Positions 9,564-20,878 of a stretch of 64,000 bases of DNA are shown piece by piece. Below the pieces are notes generated by a model that did no database searches, was not told the origin of the DNA, and saw only the letters and a program-made list of their open reading frames with translations. Source of the DNA: Megaustenia siamemsis (taxonomy: Eukaryota > Mollusca > Gastropoda > Stylommatophora > Ariophantidae); assembly GCA_032433765.1 (NCBI GenBank), contig JAVIAB010000092.1, forward strand, positions 68,239,660 through 68,303,659. Direction: 5' to 3'. The stretch's first letter is position 1. Each line of letters starts with the position of its first letter. The position numbers were made by a program, and so were the translations under genes.

Positions 9564-10310
9564 GTATTGTGATGAATGTGATTTCTAAACTTTAAACTAG
9601 GGGCCTTGATGAATGTGGTTTCTAATCTTTAAAGGGCAGTGATAAATGTTATTTATGAATTTTATAGGGCACTGATGAATGTGATTTCTGAATTTTATAG
9701 GGCACTGATGAATGTGATTTCTGAATTTCATAGGGCAGTGATGAATGTTGTTGTTTATCTGTTAGCATTCACCAGCAAAGTCTTGAGGGACTGAATTTGG
9801 TGTGAATATCAATTTTCCCATTTTTCGCACTGGCAGTCAAGTACTCAAGTGTCCTGTACTATTCAGGCAGATATTCTCTGCTTCAGAGGTACTCTCAAAT
9901 TTTTATCGCCAAGAGTTTTAACGTTTTTGGGTAGATTTTTATCTTATTAATTTTTGACAAGGTAATTTTAAGCCTAATCTTTTCAATTTCCAACTGCCTC
10001 AGGGAGGTTCTTTAAAAGGCACAGACTGCACACATACCTTCTGTTTTTTGCCATTTTCCAAGAGGAGGACTGGATCTCAGTTCCCAGGAACCAGGAGAGG
10101 GCAAAGCCATGAATTTGTTTTTTGCTTTATTTTTGTTTATTATATTTATCACTGCCTGTGGTGGGAATCAAACCTGGGACCTTCATGTTCAGAGGCCAAA
10201 GTCTTACCTCTAAACCACTCAGACATCCCTCCCCCCACTGATGAAAGTGATTTTTGAATTTTATAGGGCAGTGATGAATGCTATTTCTAAATTGAATAGG
10301 ACTTTGATGA
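9564..10310. repeat. 33-bp minisatellite split by SINE-II
   Basis: The unit is gggcactgatgaatgtgatt plus tctgaattttata. About five diverged units lie at 9564-9749 and about two more at 10237-10310. The SINE-II element between them interrupts the array. Confidence 0.8.
9750..10236 (-). mobile_element. SINE-II copy (second tRNA-like SINE)
   Basis: The minus strand begins with a tRNA-like head, tgtctgagtggtttagaggt, with a B-box-like ggtttgattcc about 40 bases on. A body then ends in tggtgaatgctaac-type sequence near 9760. Parts of the same unit occur at 28768, 29838-30440 and 61905. It is inserted in the 33-bp minisatellite, with a possible tgatgaa flank duplication. Confidence 0.65.
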
Positions 10311-10489
10311 TTGTTATTTGCCAGTAGTAGTACCCTGTTTTTGTTTGGGAGAAAAAATGAATGACATCAAAATTTTGATTCATAATTAATTGTACTATAT
10401 GTAAAAATCAGTGATAATATAGATCAGCAACTGAGCTGATTGCAATAAAAAATCCTTAATAGACTGCATGTGTCAGGAACAATAAGCAA

Positions 10490-10880
10490 TAGAGTTGATC
10501 AAGACCCTGCTCCACCTCCCAGCATGCTCCTGGAAAAAGATGATCAAGTATGGCCAAATGAGTAAGGATTGAAGTGGAAGGGCAACCCCGTACTCAAAAA
10601 AGTTGTGCTGATAGGCACTAATATCACACACAGCCTAGCTGCAAACTACAAAACAAGGGATCTATTCTATCCATGGAATAAGTTTCATTGTAGTCAAGTA
10701 ATCCACATATCTGCTCCACTCCCCATGCCAGAATTTCTCAAAATGTTTCCAGACTGATTGTTCCTGTAAGGTGTTGATTGTAGATACATGTGCTTTTCCC
10801 ACTAAACAGTCTGGATCGACCAGACCCGTTTTCCACCTTAAATCTATGGCCATTTAACATTCTTTTAAGGATGGAAGATG
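10490..10880 (+). repeat. Dispersed repeat R3 copy
   Basis: It shares with 48090-48620 the succession ccctgctccacctcc, ggattgaag, gtactcaaaaa, tgctga and gcaaactacaaaacaa. It ends with a gatgaagagga segment. Non-coding. Confidence 0.55.
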
Positions 10881-10943
10881 AAGAGGACTATTCAGCCCAT
10901 TACTAGTCAATTGGTGAATGCTAGAAAGAGAGTTTATACTATA

Positions 10944-11200
10944 AAAATAAGTAAAGTGTCCCGTCACGCCAAGTGGCATATAGGAAATATGGTGTTTGTG
11001 ACCATAAATTTTACAGACCTTTGGGACATGATTTTTGGGGTAATATGGTCAGTATTACGCTCGTGCCGCTTTACTTTCCCAGAAAAAAATCCAGTACTCA
11101 TTAAAGGCTAGGTGAACCCAGAAGCCGTCGGTTGGGATCGAACCCTACCTCTTGTTCTTTGTAGTCCAGTTCACTAATCACTGAGCTATCGCGGCTCCCT
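10944..11200 (-). mobile_element. SINE-1 copy, complete
   Basis: It is the same element as at 169-429, with the tRNA-like head at the right end and the CGCCAAGTGGCA hairpin at the left. It is flanked by the perfect 13-bp duplication agtttatactata (10931-10943 and 11201-11213). Confidence 0.9.
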
Positions 11201-11384
11201 AGTTTATACTATAGCTACAAATCAATTTTCCTCTAATTTACTCACTTCAACTGAAAATAAATAATGCTGGAAAAATGGTAGTACATGGTTGAATTTGAAA
11301 TGGACTGCGCTGAAGCTCAGCACAGTGATAGATTTTGCATACTTGTAAGTTTAATAATATTGTACTTTCTCAAAATACTACAAT

Positions 11385-11488
11385 TACTGTTGCTGTCACC
11401 ACTGCTGCTACTATTATTATTACTACTACTGCTGTTGCTGCAACTACTAATGTCTACAACTACTAGTATTGGCCCTTACCCATACTGG

Positions 11489-11523
<35 letters not shown>

Positions 11524-11565
11524 TTATTACTATTGCTACCAACACTACTACTACAGCTGCTACTG
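11385..11565. repeat. Trinucleotide microsatellite (CTG/CTA/TAT)n
   Basis: Degenerate ctgctactattatta repeats lead into a pure (CTA)n run at about 11490-11522. It encodes low-complexity L/Y runs in some frames, which are not considered a gene. Confidence 0.9.
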
Positions 11566-11912
11566 CATGAAGCATAAATACTAAAACTTTAACATGTAGA
11601 ACCAAATACACTGCAATTCTCATACAAGCATGAAACCAGAGATTAATCTAATTCAAACAGTGAATGTGTGACTCGATTAATGAGATAAATCTTGGCACTG
11701 CTGCATGTTCTCTTATACTCATAATAGGAACTGAGGTCACACATCAGATTCCAGGCCACAAATGCTGAAAACGTGACTATTGTGTTCAAGTCCAAGTGTC
11801 TTGGGTGAGATTGACAATCATTTAGAAATGTACATAGTCAATGTACTCTGTTGTGGGCAATACAGTAACTAGAAATGACAGCATTAAAAAAAATTGTTTC
11901 TTAACAATTCTG

Positions 11913-12169
11913 TAAGTATGTAAGTAAAGAACCCCATCATGCCAAGTGGCATATAGTGAATATAATGTAGGTGACCATAATATTTATAGACCTTCTGGAC
12001 ATAATTTTTGGGGTAATGTGGGTGGTATTATGCCCGTGCCGCTTTACTTCCCAGAAAAAATCTGGTACCCATTTAAGACTTGGTTAACCCGGAAGCCATT
12101 GATCAAGAACCTCACCTCTAGTTCTTTGTAGTCCAGATCACTAATGACTGAGCTATTGCAGCTATCTCC
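11913..12169 (-). mobile_element. SINE-1 copy, diverged
   Basis: It has the same layout as the other copies but more substitutions (A box gcaatagctcagtcatt). The 13-bp duplication cttaacaattctg flanks it (11900-11912 and 12170-12182). Confidence 0.85.
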
Positions 12170-12182
12170 CTTAACAATTCTG

Positions 12183-13139
12183 AGCTGACTCTATATTTAC
12201 TTTTTTGGTTTTCTCTTTCAGTTGCTTACAAATTTTTTTTAAACAAAATAGAATTTAATTTAATTATCTCGTTCTCAAGTGTTACCATACTTGTACAAGT
12301 TTAAGGTGTTATTACATTTCTTTTTCTTTGTTTGCTATCTTCCATTGTTTTTATAGCTTAGCTTTTGATCCTTCTAATATTAATGGGCTTATCCCAGGTG
12401 TCATCCCTCTCAAACCCCCCCCCCCCCCCCCCCCCCCCCTATTTTTCCACCCTCAACAATGCTTCAATATTTTGGATCTGTCATGTTTACAATATTTCTC
12501 TTGTGTAGAGAGACTAATTCCACTAACATATGTTCATGGGTAAGTATTAAATTATATATGTTAATATTTATCCATTTACACTTTTGTAAATATATAATTA
12601 TATTCTTTATTATAGTTGGACAATGTAAACAGTTAAATCATTTTACAAGCAACTGTTTTTGTGTAACTAATTTTTTTCTGACAGCAATTCTCCATCTTCA
12701 ACTATTGGAAAGTCTCTAATGATAAAAATAAGCATGATAAATTTGACCAATCAGTATGACATGATTGTATAACCAAATGCTGAGATTGAAACTATATATA
12801 GACCTGAAGTCACATGGTTTGTTAATAACTTTGACTCCCACATATCATAAGCTATGGGTATGTGCATTAGATAGTTACAGTATGTGTTTGTGTGTGCATG
12901 TAAGTGAGTGAGGTGTGGGGTGGTTTAAGTAAAATGCATTACTTCTGCTGCACAAAACCTATATATATATATGACATGAAATTACTCCTAATCTCAAATG
13001 TGTTATGTCATACTGATCATTGATGCACTGTGTATACATTGAGATGTTTTGTTAGTATGGACAAAGGATAATTCAAGTTTAGAATTTTAATGTGACTTAT
13101 TTTCAGAATTTATTAATAAGCATTTAACCAAAAATTTGT
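12183..13139. other. Intron sequence without recognised genes
   Basis: The stretch is AT-rich. It has a poly-C run at about 12415-12440 and short (TA)n runs near 12960. I searched it for the missing integrin hybrid-domain exon and saw nothing convincing. Confidence 0.6.
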
Positions 13140-14276
13140 AAATTACATGACATAAAATATCAGCTCACCACCTGTGTAAGTTACAGGATATAAAATATCA
13201 GCTCACCTACCTGTGTAAGTTACAGGACATAAAATATCAGCTCACCTACCTTTGTAAGTTACAGGACATAAAATATCAGCTCACCTACCTGTGTAAGTTA
13301 CAGGACATAAAATATCAGCTCAGCTACCTGTGTAAGTTACAAGACATACATTTTCAGCTCAACTACCTGTGTAAATTACAGGTCATAAAATATCAGCTCA
13401 CTTTCCTGTGTAAATTACAGGACAAAAAATAGTTCACCAAACCTGTGTAAATTACAGGATATAAAATATAAGTTCACATAAACCTGTGTAAATTACAGAA
13501 CATAAAACATCAGCTCACCAAAATGGTGTAAATTACAGGACATAATATATCAGCTCACCTACATGTGTAAATTACAGGTCATAAAATATCAGCTCACTTT
13601 CCTGTGTAAATTACAGGACAAAAAATAGTTCACCAAACCTGTGTAAATTACAGGATATAAAATATAAGTTCACATAAACCTGTGTAAATTACAGAACATA
13701 AAACATCAGCTCACCAAAATGGTGTAAATTACAGGACATAAAATATCAGCTCACCTACCTGTGTAAGTTACAGGACATAAAATATCAGCTCACCTACCTG
13801 TGTAAGTTACAGGACATAAAATATCAGCTCACCTACCTGTGTAAGTTACAGGACATAAAATATCAGCTCACCTACCTGTGTAAGTTACAGGACATAAAAT
13901 ATCAGCTCAGCTACCTGTGTAAGTTACAGGACATAAAATATCAGCTCACCTACCAGTGTAAGTTACAGGACATAAAATATCAGCTCAGCTACCTGTGTAA
14001 GTTACAGGACATAAAATATCAGCTCAGCTACCTGTGTAAGTTACAGGACATAAAATATCAGCTCACCTACCTGTGTAAGTTACAGGACATAAAATATCAG
14101 CTCAGCTACCTGTGTAAGTTACAGGACATAAAATATCAGCTCACCTACCTGTGTAAGTTACAGGACATAAAATATCAGCTCAGCTACCTGTGTAAGTTAC
14201 AAGACATACATTTTCAGCTCACCTACCTGTGTAAGTTACAGGTCATAAAACATCAGCTCACTTTCCTGTGTAAATT
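13140..14276. repeat. 39-bp minisatellite, block 1
   Basis: The unit is gtgtaagttacaggacataa plus aatatcagctcacctacct, 39 bp, about 29 copies. Within it a higher-order segment of about 195 bp (five units, with markers caaaaaatagttcacc and aatataagttcacataa) occurs at about 13372 and 13565 and again at 15938. Each young unit contains gtaagt and ttacag words that resemble splice sites. Confidence 0.97.
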
Positions 14277-15350
14277 CTATCTATCTATTGACCTTTCGAG
14301 CCGTAACCGGCCCATAGGGCGTAGACCAAGATACACCTTCTCCTATATGAATTTTTTTGTTCTAGCAATTTGTCTTTTAAAGATATTTTATCAAATCTCG
14401 CCATCTGTCTCTGTTCTGTGCAAGCAGTTCTATCTCATTGAGGGAGCCGATTCCTGCTGCTCTTGCCTCTCTCATCAATGTTCTTCTCAGTGTCTCCCTG
14501 GGTCTTCCTCTTTTTCTTTTACCTGTTGTTTCCCATATGAGAGCTTGCTTTGCTATTCGATTATTATCTCTTCTCGTCACATGTCCAACGTATGACCATC
14601 GTCTTTTCTTTATTACTGAAGATATTAGTGGTTGATTGGCGATTTCTCTAATTTCCTCGTTTGTTTTGAATTCGTTCCATTCTATACCAAGTATTTTCCT
14701 TAGACATTTATTTTCGAATGCGTTCAACTTTGTTTCTATATCTCTTGTTGTTTTCCAGCTTTCACACGCATACGTAAGGGTTGATAGTACATTTGATTTG
14801 AATAGCCTAAGTTTTGTGTTTGTGCTGATAAGTTTTGATTTCCACAACTTTTCAAGGCTTCTGAAAGACATTGCTGCTTTAGCCATTCTGATTCTAATTT
14901 CTTTGCTCGTATCCCCTTCTCGATCAATGTGGCTTCCAAGATAGATAAAGTGATCGATCTCTTCTACTGGTTTGTTTTCCATGTATATTTTGTCACTTGT
15001 TGGAATTAAACTTTTCATGACTTTAGTCTTTTCATGATTGACCTCAAGCCCAATTTTGCTGGCTATTGATGATAGTTCATTTGTGTTTTCCTGCATCGTT
15101 TTTGTCTGACTGCTGATGAGAACTATGTCATCAGCAAAGTCGAGGTCCTCTAAATGGTCTCCTTGTATCCATTCGATGCCTTTATTACCAGTGCAGCATT
15201 TCTTCATTATGAAGTCCATAACAATTCCAAATAACAAGGGCGATAAAATACATCCTTGTTTAACCCCAGTTTCTATTGGAAACATTCGCTCAGTCCTTCC
15301 TCTGTTCGAACTGCACATGTGTAACCATCATACATGTCTTTGATAATAAG

Positions 15351-15491
15351 GATGTGTCATAGGCTGACTTGTCACTCGTCCATGTTAGCCTTGGTCTGCC
15401 TCCTTTACCTTGTATTTTCCCTTCCAAGATTACTTTTAGTAGGCTACTGTGTCTTTTAACATGCCCCAAAAACTCATTTGTCTTGTTTGAA
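15351..15491 (-). mobile_element. LINE-B 3' fragment within LINE-A copy 1
   Basis: Minus-strand text gives LGHVKRHSSLLKVILEGKIQ, the LINE-B C-terminus. The block from gtcataggctgacttg onward is almost identical to 18262-18400, including the following SINE-1 start. A shared duplication or template switch is therefore more likely than independent insertion. Confidence 0.75.
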
Positions 15492-15762
15492 GAACCTCCG
15501 TCATGCCAAGTGCGTATAGGGAATATGGTGTTAGTGACCATAAATTTTACAGACCCGCGGCATTACCAACCGACGGCTCCGGGTTCACCCAGCCTTAAAT
15601 GGGTACCGGATTTTTTCTGGAAAGTAAAAGCAGCACGGGCGTAATACCGACCACATTACCCCAAAAATCATGTGCTGAAGGTCTGTAAAATATAGGGTCA
15701 CTAACACCATATTTCCCTATACGCCACTTGGCGTGACGGGGGGTACTTTACTTTTTTTTTTT
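15492..15762. mobile_element. Two SINE-1 pieces in inverted orientation (fold-back)
   Basis: At 15492-15564 lies the 3' portion of SINE-1 in minus orientation, broken off at gacccgcggcatt. From 15565 a second, 5'-truncated SINE-1 runs in plus orientation (starting just after the B box) to its T-rich tail at about 15762. The two 3' portions are inverted relative to each other and could pair as a hairpin. LINE-A sequence resumes at actatcaaatgc. Confidence 0.85.
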
Positions 15763-15929
15763 ACTATCAAATGCTTTTTTGAAGTCGATGAAGTTAAGTA
15801 CAAAAGGTTTTTGCTTTTCAATGTGTTCCTCCAATATAAGTCGTAGAGTGAAAATGTGGTCAAGACAGCTTCTCCCTTTTCTAAACCCAGCCTGTTCTTC
15901 ACGCATTACTGTATCTATTGAATCCTTTA

Positions 15930-16320
15930 TGTAAATTACAGGACAAAAAATAGTTCACCAAACCTGTGTAAATTACAGGATATAAAATATAAGTTCACAT
16001 AAACCTGTGTAAATTACAGAACATAAAACATCAGCTCACCAAAATGGTGTAAGTTACAGTACATAAAATATCAGCTCACCAGAACTGTATAAATTACGTG
16101 ACATAAAATAACTCACCCAACCTGTGTAAATTACAGGACATAAAATATCAGCTCACCAGAACTGTATAAATTACGTGACATAAAATAACTCACCCAACCT
16201 GTGTAAATTACAGGACATAAAATATCAGCTCACCACCTGTGTAAATTACAGGACATAAAATATCAGCTCTCCAAAATGGTGTAACTAACAAGATATAAAA
16301 TATCAGCTCAGCAAACTAAA
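15930..16320. repeat. 39-bp minisatellite, block 2
   Basis: These are older, more diverged units (gtgtaaattacaggacataa form). The block opens with the same higher-order segment seen twice in block 1. It is bounded by LINE-A copies 1 and 2. Confidence 0.93.
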
Positions 16321-17890
16321 TTCTATCTATCTATCTATCTATTGACCTTTCGAGCCGTAACCGGCCCATAGGGCGTAGACCAAGATACACCTTCTCCTAT
16401 ATGAATTTTTTTGTTCTAGCAATTTGTCTTTTAAAGATATTTTATCAAATCTCGCCATCTGTCTCTGTTCTGTGCAAGCAGTTCTATCTCATTGAGGGAG
16501 CCGATTCCTGCTGCTCTTGCCTCTCTCATCAATGTTCTTCTCAGTGTCTCCCTGGGTCTTCCTCTTTTTCTTTTACCTGTTGTTTCCCATATGAGAGCTT
16601 GCTTTGCTATTCGATTATTATCTCTTCTCATCACATGTCCAACGTATGACCATCGTCTTTTCTTTATTACTGAAGATATTAGTGGTTGATTGGCGATTTC
16701 TCTAATTTCCTCGTTTGTTTTGAATTCGTTCCATTCTATACCAAGTATTTTCCTTAGACATTTATTTTCGAATGCGTTCAACTTTGTTTCTATATCTCTT
16801 GTTGTTTTCCAGCTTTCACACGCATACGTAAGGGTTGATAGTACATTTGATTTGAATAGCCTAAGTTTTGTGTTTGTGCTGATGAGTTTTGATTTCCACA
16901 ACTTTTCAAGGCTTCTGAAAGACATTGCTGCTTTAGCCATTCTGATTCTAATTTCTTTGCTCGTATCCCCTTCTCGATCAATGTGGCTTCCAAGATAGAT
17001 AAAGTGATCGATCTCTTCTACTGGTTTGTTTTCCATGTATATTTTGTCACTTGTTGGAATTAAACTTTTCATGACTTTAGTCTTTTCATGATTGACCTCA
17101 AGCCCAATTTTGCTGGCTATTGATGATAGTTCATTTGTGTTTTCCTGCATCGTTTTTGTCTGACTGCTGATGAGAACTATGTCATCAGCAAAGTCGAGGT
17201 CCTCTAAATGGTCTCCTTGTATCCATTCGATGCCTTTATTACCAGTGCAGCATTTCTTCATTATGAAGTCCATAACAATTCCAAATAACAAGGGCGATAA
17301 AATACATCCTTGTTTAACCCCAGTTTCTATTGGGAAACATTCGCTCAGTCCTTCCTCTGTTCGAACTGCACATGTGTAACCATCATACATGTCTTTGATA
17401 ATATTTATGATTTTTGATGGTAAACCATATTGCTTCAGAATTTTCCACAAAGAATCTCTATGAATACTATCAAATGCTTTTTTGAAGTCGATGAAGTTAA
17501 GTACAAAAGGTTTTTGCTTTTCAATGTGTTCCTCCAATATAAGTCGTAGAGTGAAAATGTGGTCAAGACAGCTTCTCCCTTTTCTAAACCCAGCCTGTTC
17601 TTCACGCATTACTGTATCTATTGAATCCTTTATTCTATTTAGGATGATTTTACAGAATAACTTTGAGGCAACTGACAAAAGTGTCACGCCTCTCCAGTTG
17701 TTACAATCTCTAAGATTGCCCTCCGAAAAAACTATCACTACTATCTACTGCTAATTTACACATTCTGTATCAGGTCTACGTTTCATTAACAACATCGTTT
17801 TTACGATAGCGGCTTGTTAAACCTCTGATCAACGGTTATATACCAAGCCGGAGAAAAATAATTCCTCCATTTTGGAAACAACCGGAAACA
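16321..17890 (-). mobile_element. LINE-A copy 2, internally deleted (5' UTR joined to RT)
   Basis: Minus-strand codons at 17738-16431 give about 435 residues of reverse transcriptase: NWRGVTLLSVASKLFCKIIL, AGFRKGRSCLDHIFTLRLI, FIDFKKAFDSIHRDSLWKIL, FADDIVLISS and the basic C-terminus. Upstream, 17755-17870 is the element's 5' untranslated sequence (compare 58216-58380). The endonuclease region is missing between them: agtgatagttttttcgg joins directly to the RT. This looks like an internally deleted, non-autonomous copy that kept both ends. It is nearly identical to copy 1 over the shared part, so both are young. Confidence 0.9.
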
Positions 17891-17899
17891 CTCACTTCT

Positions 17900-18172
17900 T
17901 AACACACAACTGTAAATTACAGGACATAAAATATCATCTCACCCAACCTGTGTAAATTACAAGACATAAAATATCAGCTCAGAAAAGCTGTAAATTACAG
18001 GACATAAAATATCAGCTCACTCAGCCTGTGTAAATTACAGGCAGGACCTATAATATAAACTCACCACAACTGTATAAATTACAGGACATAAAATATTAGC
18101 TCACTAAACCTGTGTAAACTACAGGACCTATAGTATATGTTCACCTCAACTGTGTAAATTACAGGACATGTA
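17900..18172. repeat. 39-bp minisatellite, block 3
   Basis: Diverged gtgtaaattacaggacataa units lie between LINE-A copy 2 and the LINE-B insertion. Confidence 0.9.
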
Positions 18173-19500
18173 GTATCATTATCATTAGGTGTCATCTCCG
18201 CATTGAAGGTTGGCTACCATGGAGTGACATTCCACTCTGTTTCTTACTTTGATGGTGCAGGTTGTCATAGGCTGACTTGTCACTCGTCCATGTTAGCCTT
18301 GGTCTGCCTCCTTTACCTTGTATTTTCCCTTCCAAGATTACTTTTAGTAGGCTACTGTGTCTTTTAACATGCCCCAAAAACTCATTTGTCTTGTTTGAAG
18401 AACCTCCGTCACGCCAAGTGGCGTATAGGGAATATGGTGTTAGTGACCATAAATTTTACAGACCCGCGGCATATGATTTTTGGGGTAATGTGGTCGGTAT
18501 TACGCCCATGCTGCTTTACTTTCCCAGAAAAAAATCTGGTATCTATTAAAGGCTGGGTGAACCGGAAGCCATCGTTTGGGATCAAACCCTACCTCTTGAC
18601 CTTTGTAGTCCAGTTCACTAACCACTGAGCTATCGCGGCTCCACTTTAGTAGTACTCTTTGCATTTTCAGTTGCTTTGAGACTTCATAATCTGTTTTCTG
18701 TTCTTTCTATCCAATTCTTCCTATTCTTTTATAGATCCACATTTCAATGGATTCTATTTTCTATTCAGTTTTCCTGAGTATTATCTTTGTTTATGATAAT
18801 AGTTTTAGTCTTTTTGATATTCATATCTAATCCATATTTTTTGCTTGTCAAGTTTAATTAAGTAATTGTTGTAGATTTTTAGTATTTTCTGCTAGTAATA
18901 TAGTATTATTAGCAGATCTTAGGTTATTGATCATCTTTCCATTAATATTAGGCCTGGCATCTCTGTGATGTTTTTAAGATTTTCTCAGTGTACAGTTTGA
19001 ACAAGCTTGGTGATAGGATGCATCCATGCCTTACTCTTCTTTTTATATCAATAGAGGTAGAGTTCTCTTTGTTATATTTTATTATTGCTGTTTGCTCCCA
19101 GTACAAATCACATGTTAGTTGTATGTCTGTGTCATCTAGATGTATATCTCTTAGGCAGTCCATAAGTTGTTTGTGGTGTATTCTAACTTTGGTGTAGTCT
19201 ATGAAGCATGCATATACATATTTATTTACTTCTGTGTACTTTTCAATTGTCCCCATTCAGAATATGGATTCTTTTGTCCCACTGTTTTTTCTAAATCCAA
19301 ATTGTTGTTCTTCTAATTCAATATTGATTTTATTCATAATCCTTCCTTGTATAACTTTTAGCAAGATTTTTGCTACATGGCTAATTAGACTTTTTGTTCT
19401 AAATCACTTTATTAACATGCACCATTCTTTTTAGGCAGCACAATGAAAATTGATGTTTTTAGTTAATTTGGTATGTATCCTGTATGATATATGCTGTTAC
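18173..19500 (-). mobile_element. LINE-B copy, interrupted by SINE-1
   Basis: On the minus strand the 3' end lies at 18173-18400 (tail atgataatgat, GHVKRHSSLLKVILEGKIQ). After SINE-1 at 18401-18642, homology continues leftward into the element to about 19500, with RRVRHGCILSPSLFKLYTEK (RT) and HHKQLMDCLRDIHLDDTDIQ. Multiple stops are present. The right limit is approximate. Confidence 0.75.
18401..18642 (-). mobile_element. SINE-1 copy inside LINE-B
   Basis: The tRNA-like head (gagccgcgatagctcagtgg on the minus strand) is at the right edge and the CGCCAAGTGGCG hairpin at the left. It interrupts LINE-B between gtcttgtttgaa and the agtagt...cttcata continuation seen uninterrupted near 26360-26405. 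Confidence 0.88.
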
Positions 19501-19547
19501 ATATGTCTGTGATCATTTCAATACCAAAATGCCAAAATATAGTATAT

Positions 19548-19807
19548 AAAAAAAAAGTAAAGTACCCCCCGTCACGCCAAGTGGCGTATAGGGAAATATG
19601 GTGTTAGTGACCCTATATTTTACAGACCTTCAGCACATGATTTTTGGGGTAATGTGGTCGGTATTACGCCCGTGCTGCTTTTACTTTCCCAGAAAAAAAT
19701 CCGGTACCCATTTAAGGCTGGGTGAACCCGGAGCCGTCGGTTGGGATCGAACCCTACCCCTTGTCCGTAGTAGTCCAGTTCACTAACCACTGAGCTATCG
19801 CGGCTCC
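19548..19807 (-). mobile_element. SINE-1 copy, complete and young
   Basis: It is nearly identical to the copy at 169-429, including the run of A before gtaaagtacccccc. No clear flanking duplication was found, because the right flank has been rearranged. Confidence 0.88.
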
Positions 19808-19834
19808 TACTAATTTTTAGGGAATTAGTAAAAC

Positions 19835-20090
19835 CCAGGTGTATAGTATATGCTCACCAAATTTGTGAAAATTACATGACATGAAATATCAACCCATTCA
19901 ACCTGCTAAATTACAGGACATAAAATATCAGCTCACTCAACCTGTGTAAATTACAGGACATATAATATATGCTCACCAAAACTGTGTAAATCACAATACA
20001 TTATTAAACAATGAGCTGTGTAAATGATAAGATATAAAATATCAGCTTACGAAACCTGTGCAAATTACAGGACATTATAGTAAATTCAAA
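19835..20090. repeat. 39-bp minisatellite, block 4 (degenerate)
   Basis: These are the last recognisable units (aattacaggacataaaatat). They mark the original right limit of the array, which began near 13140. Confidence 0.85.
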
Positions 20091-20529
20091 GCTCATTAAA
20101 CATATAATGAGGAGTTCACCAAGTAATTATGGATTATGAAAGGTATCTACAAAGAGTTGTTCATCCTGGTAGCAGTATTAGAAGAGCACATGAAGTGCTT
20201 TATATAAAGTATATTACAAGGCATGAATGCATTGGTAGGACCATGTTCTTTATTTATGAAGCAGCACACAAAGTAAATAATCTTCATCTTTTTTTCTTGT
20301 CCTCAATTCTGTAAAGCAATGTTTAGAAAACTTTTTCAAATTGTCAGGTATTTCTAGAATATTTTCTCAGGGCACCAAAACCACCTTTCCTAGTGTTTAT
20401 GCTGGTATCTCTATATGTTTTTATTAAATAATTTTTCAATATTCAGTTCTGATATTTCTTGTTGTGTTTTCATATTTAAAACATGTGACATGTTCAGTTA
20501 AATACACATATTATTGTTATTGAGTTATT

Positions 20530-20650
20530 AGCTGTCATCATCATTGCACTCCGAACATGTCCATAGATACTCAGATCTTCAGCAAGTCTTGCAGTGTCCA
20601 GCGACTGATGACTCCAGCTCTGTGTTGGTTAATTAGTCTTCTTATATGTC
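20530..20650 (-). mobile_element. LINE-E 3'-end fragment
   Basis: Reverse complement of this stretch matches 55470-55580: aacacagaactggagtcatc, cgctgga, then catggacatgttcgg-type words and gcaatgatga. It is non-coding here. Confidence 0.65.
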
Positions 20651-20878
20651 CACTAATATGTGTAACAGTTTTTTACTTAAGAAATATTACACTGGGACAG
20701 ATATTTTTTAAAGTCTATCAGAAGTTCAAAATTAGTAATCTGTATCCATCATTTTTATTATTGTCCTTATTTCTTTGCTTACCCGCATAGTTTGTTTATT
20801 TATGCTATATGACTTCAGCAACATTTTGTGGTAGTCATAAACTTTTCTCACTGTTATTAACTGTTGTTAAATTTTCAG

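Larger units (their letters stand above)
14277..15929 (-). mobile_element. LINE-A (RTE-like) copy 1, 5'-truncated and mosaic
   Basis: Minus-strand codons at 15318-14377 encode the reverse transcriptase half: ETGVKQGCILSPLLFGIVMD, FADDIVLISS (active site), then the C-terminus KRKRGRPRETLRRTLMREAR. The (GATA)n tail is at the left edge. An 8-bp duplication tgtaaatt flanks it (14269-14276 and 15930-15937). Removing the insertion restores a 39-bp unit identical to neighbouring units. Between about 15350 and 15762 the element is replaced by a LINE-B piece and a SINE-1 fold-back, so it is dead. Confidence 0.9.

Noticed and set aside
12459..12545. RETNSTNICSW reading next to a gtaagt donor as the missing integrin exon
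   Set aside because: The resemblance to exon E is limited to RET and one cysteine, and the phase and flanking codons do not fit.
14636..17000. Hydrophobic open frames (MAISLISSFVLNSF...) repeated at several loci
   Set aside because: They are antisense shadows of LINE-A reverse transcriptase and recur wherever it is inserted.
13140..20090. Regular short repeats with near-constant spacing, superficially like a CRISPR array
   Set aside because: Units are head-to-tail 39-bp with no unique spacers, in an animal intron. This is a minisatellite.
20129..20314. Open frame MDYERYLQRVVHPGSSIRRA as the missing integrin exon
   Set aside because: It has no acceptor of quality, no family cysteine or SKVxL pattern, and the wrong length.
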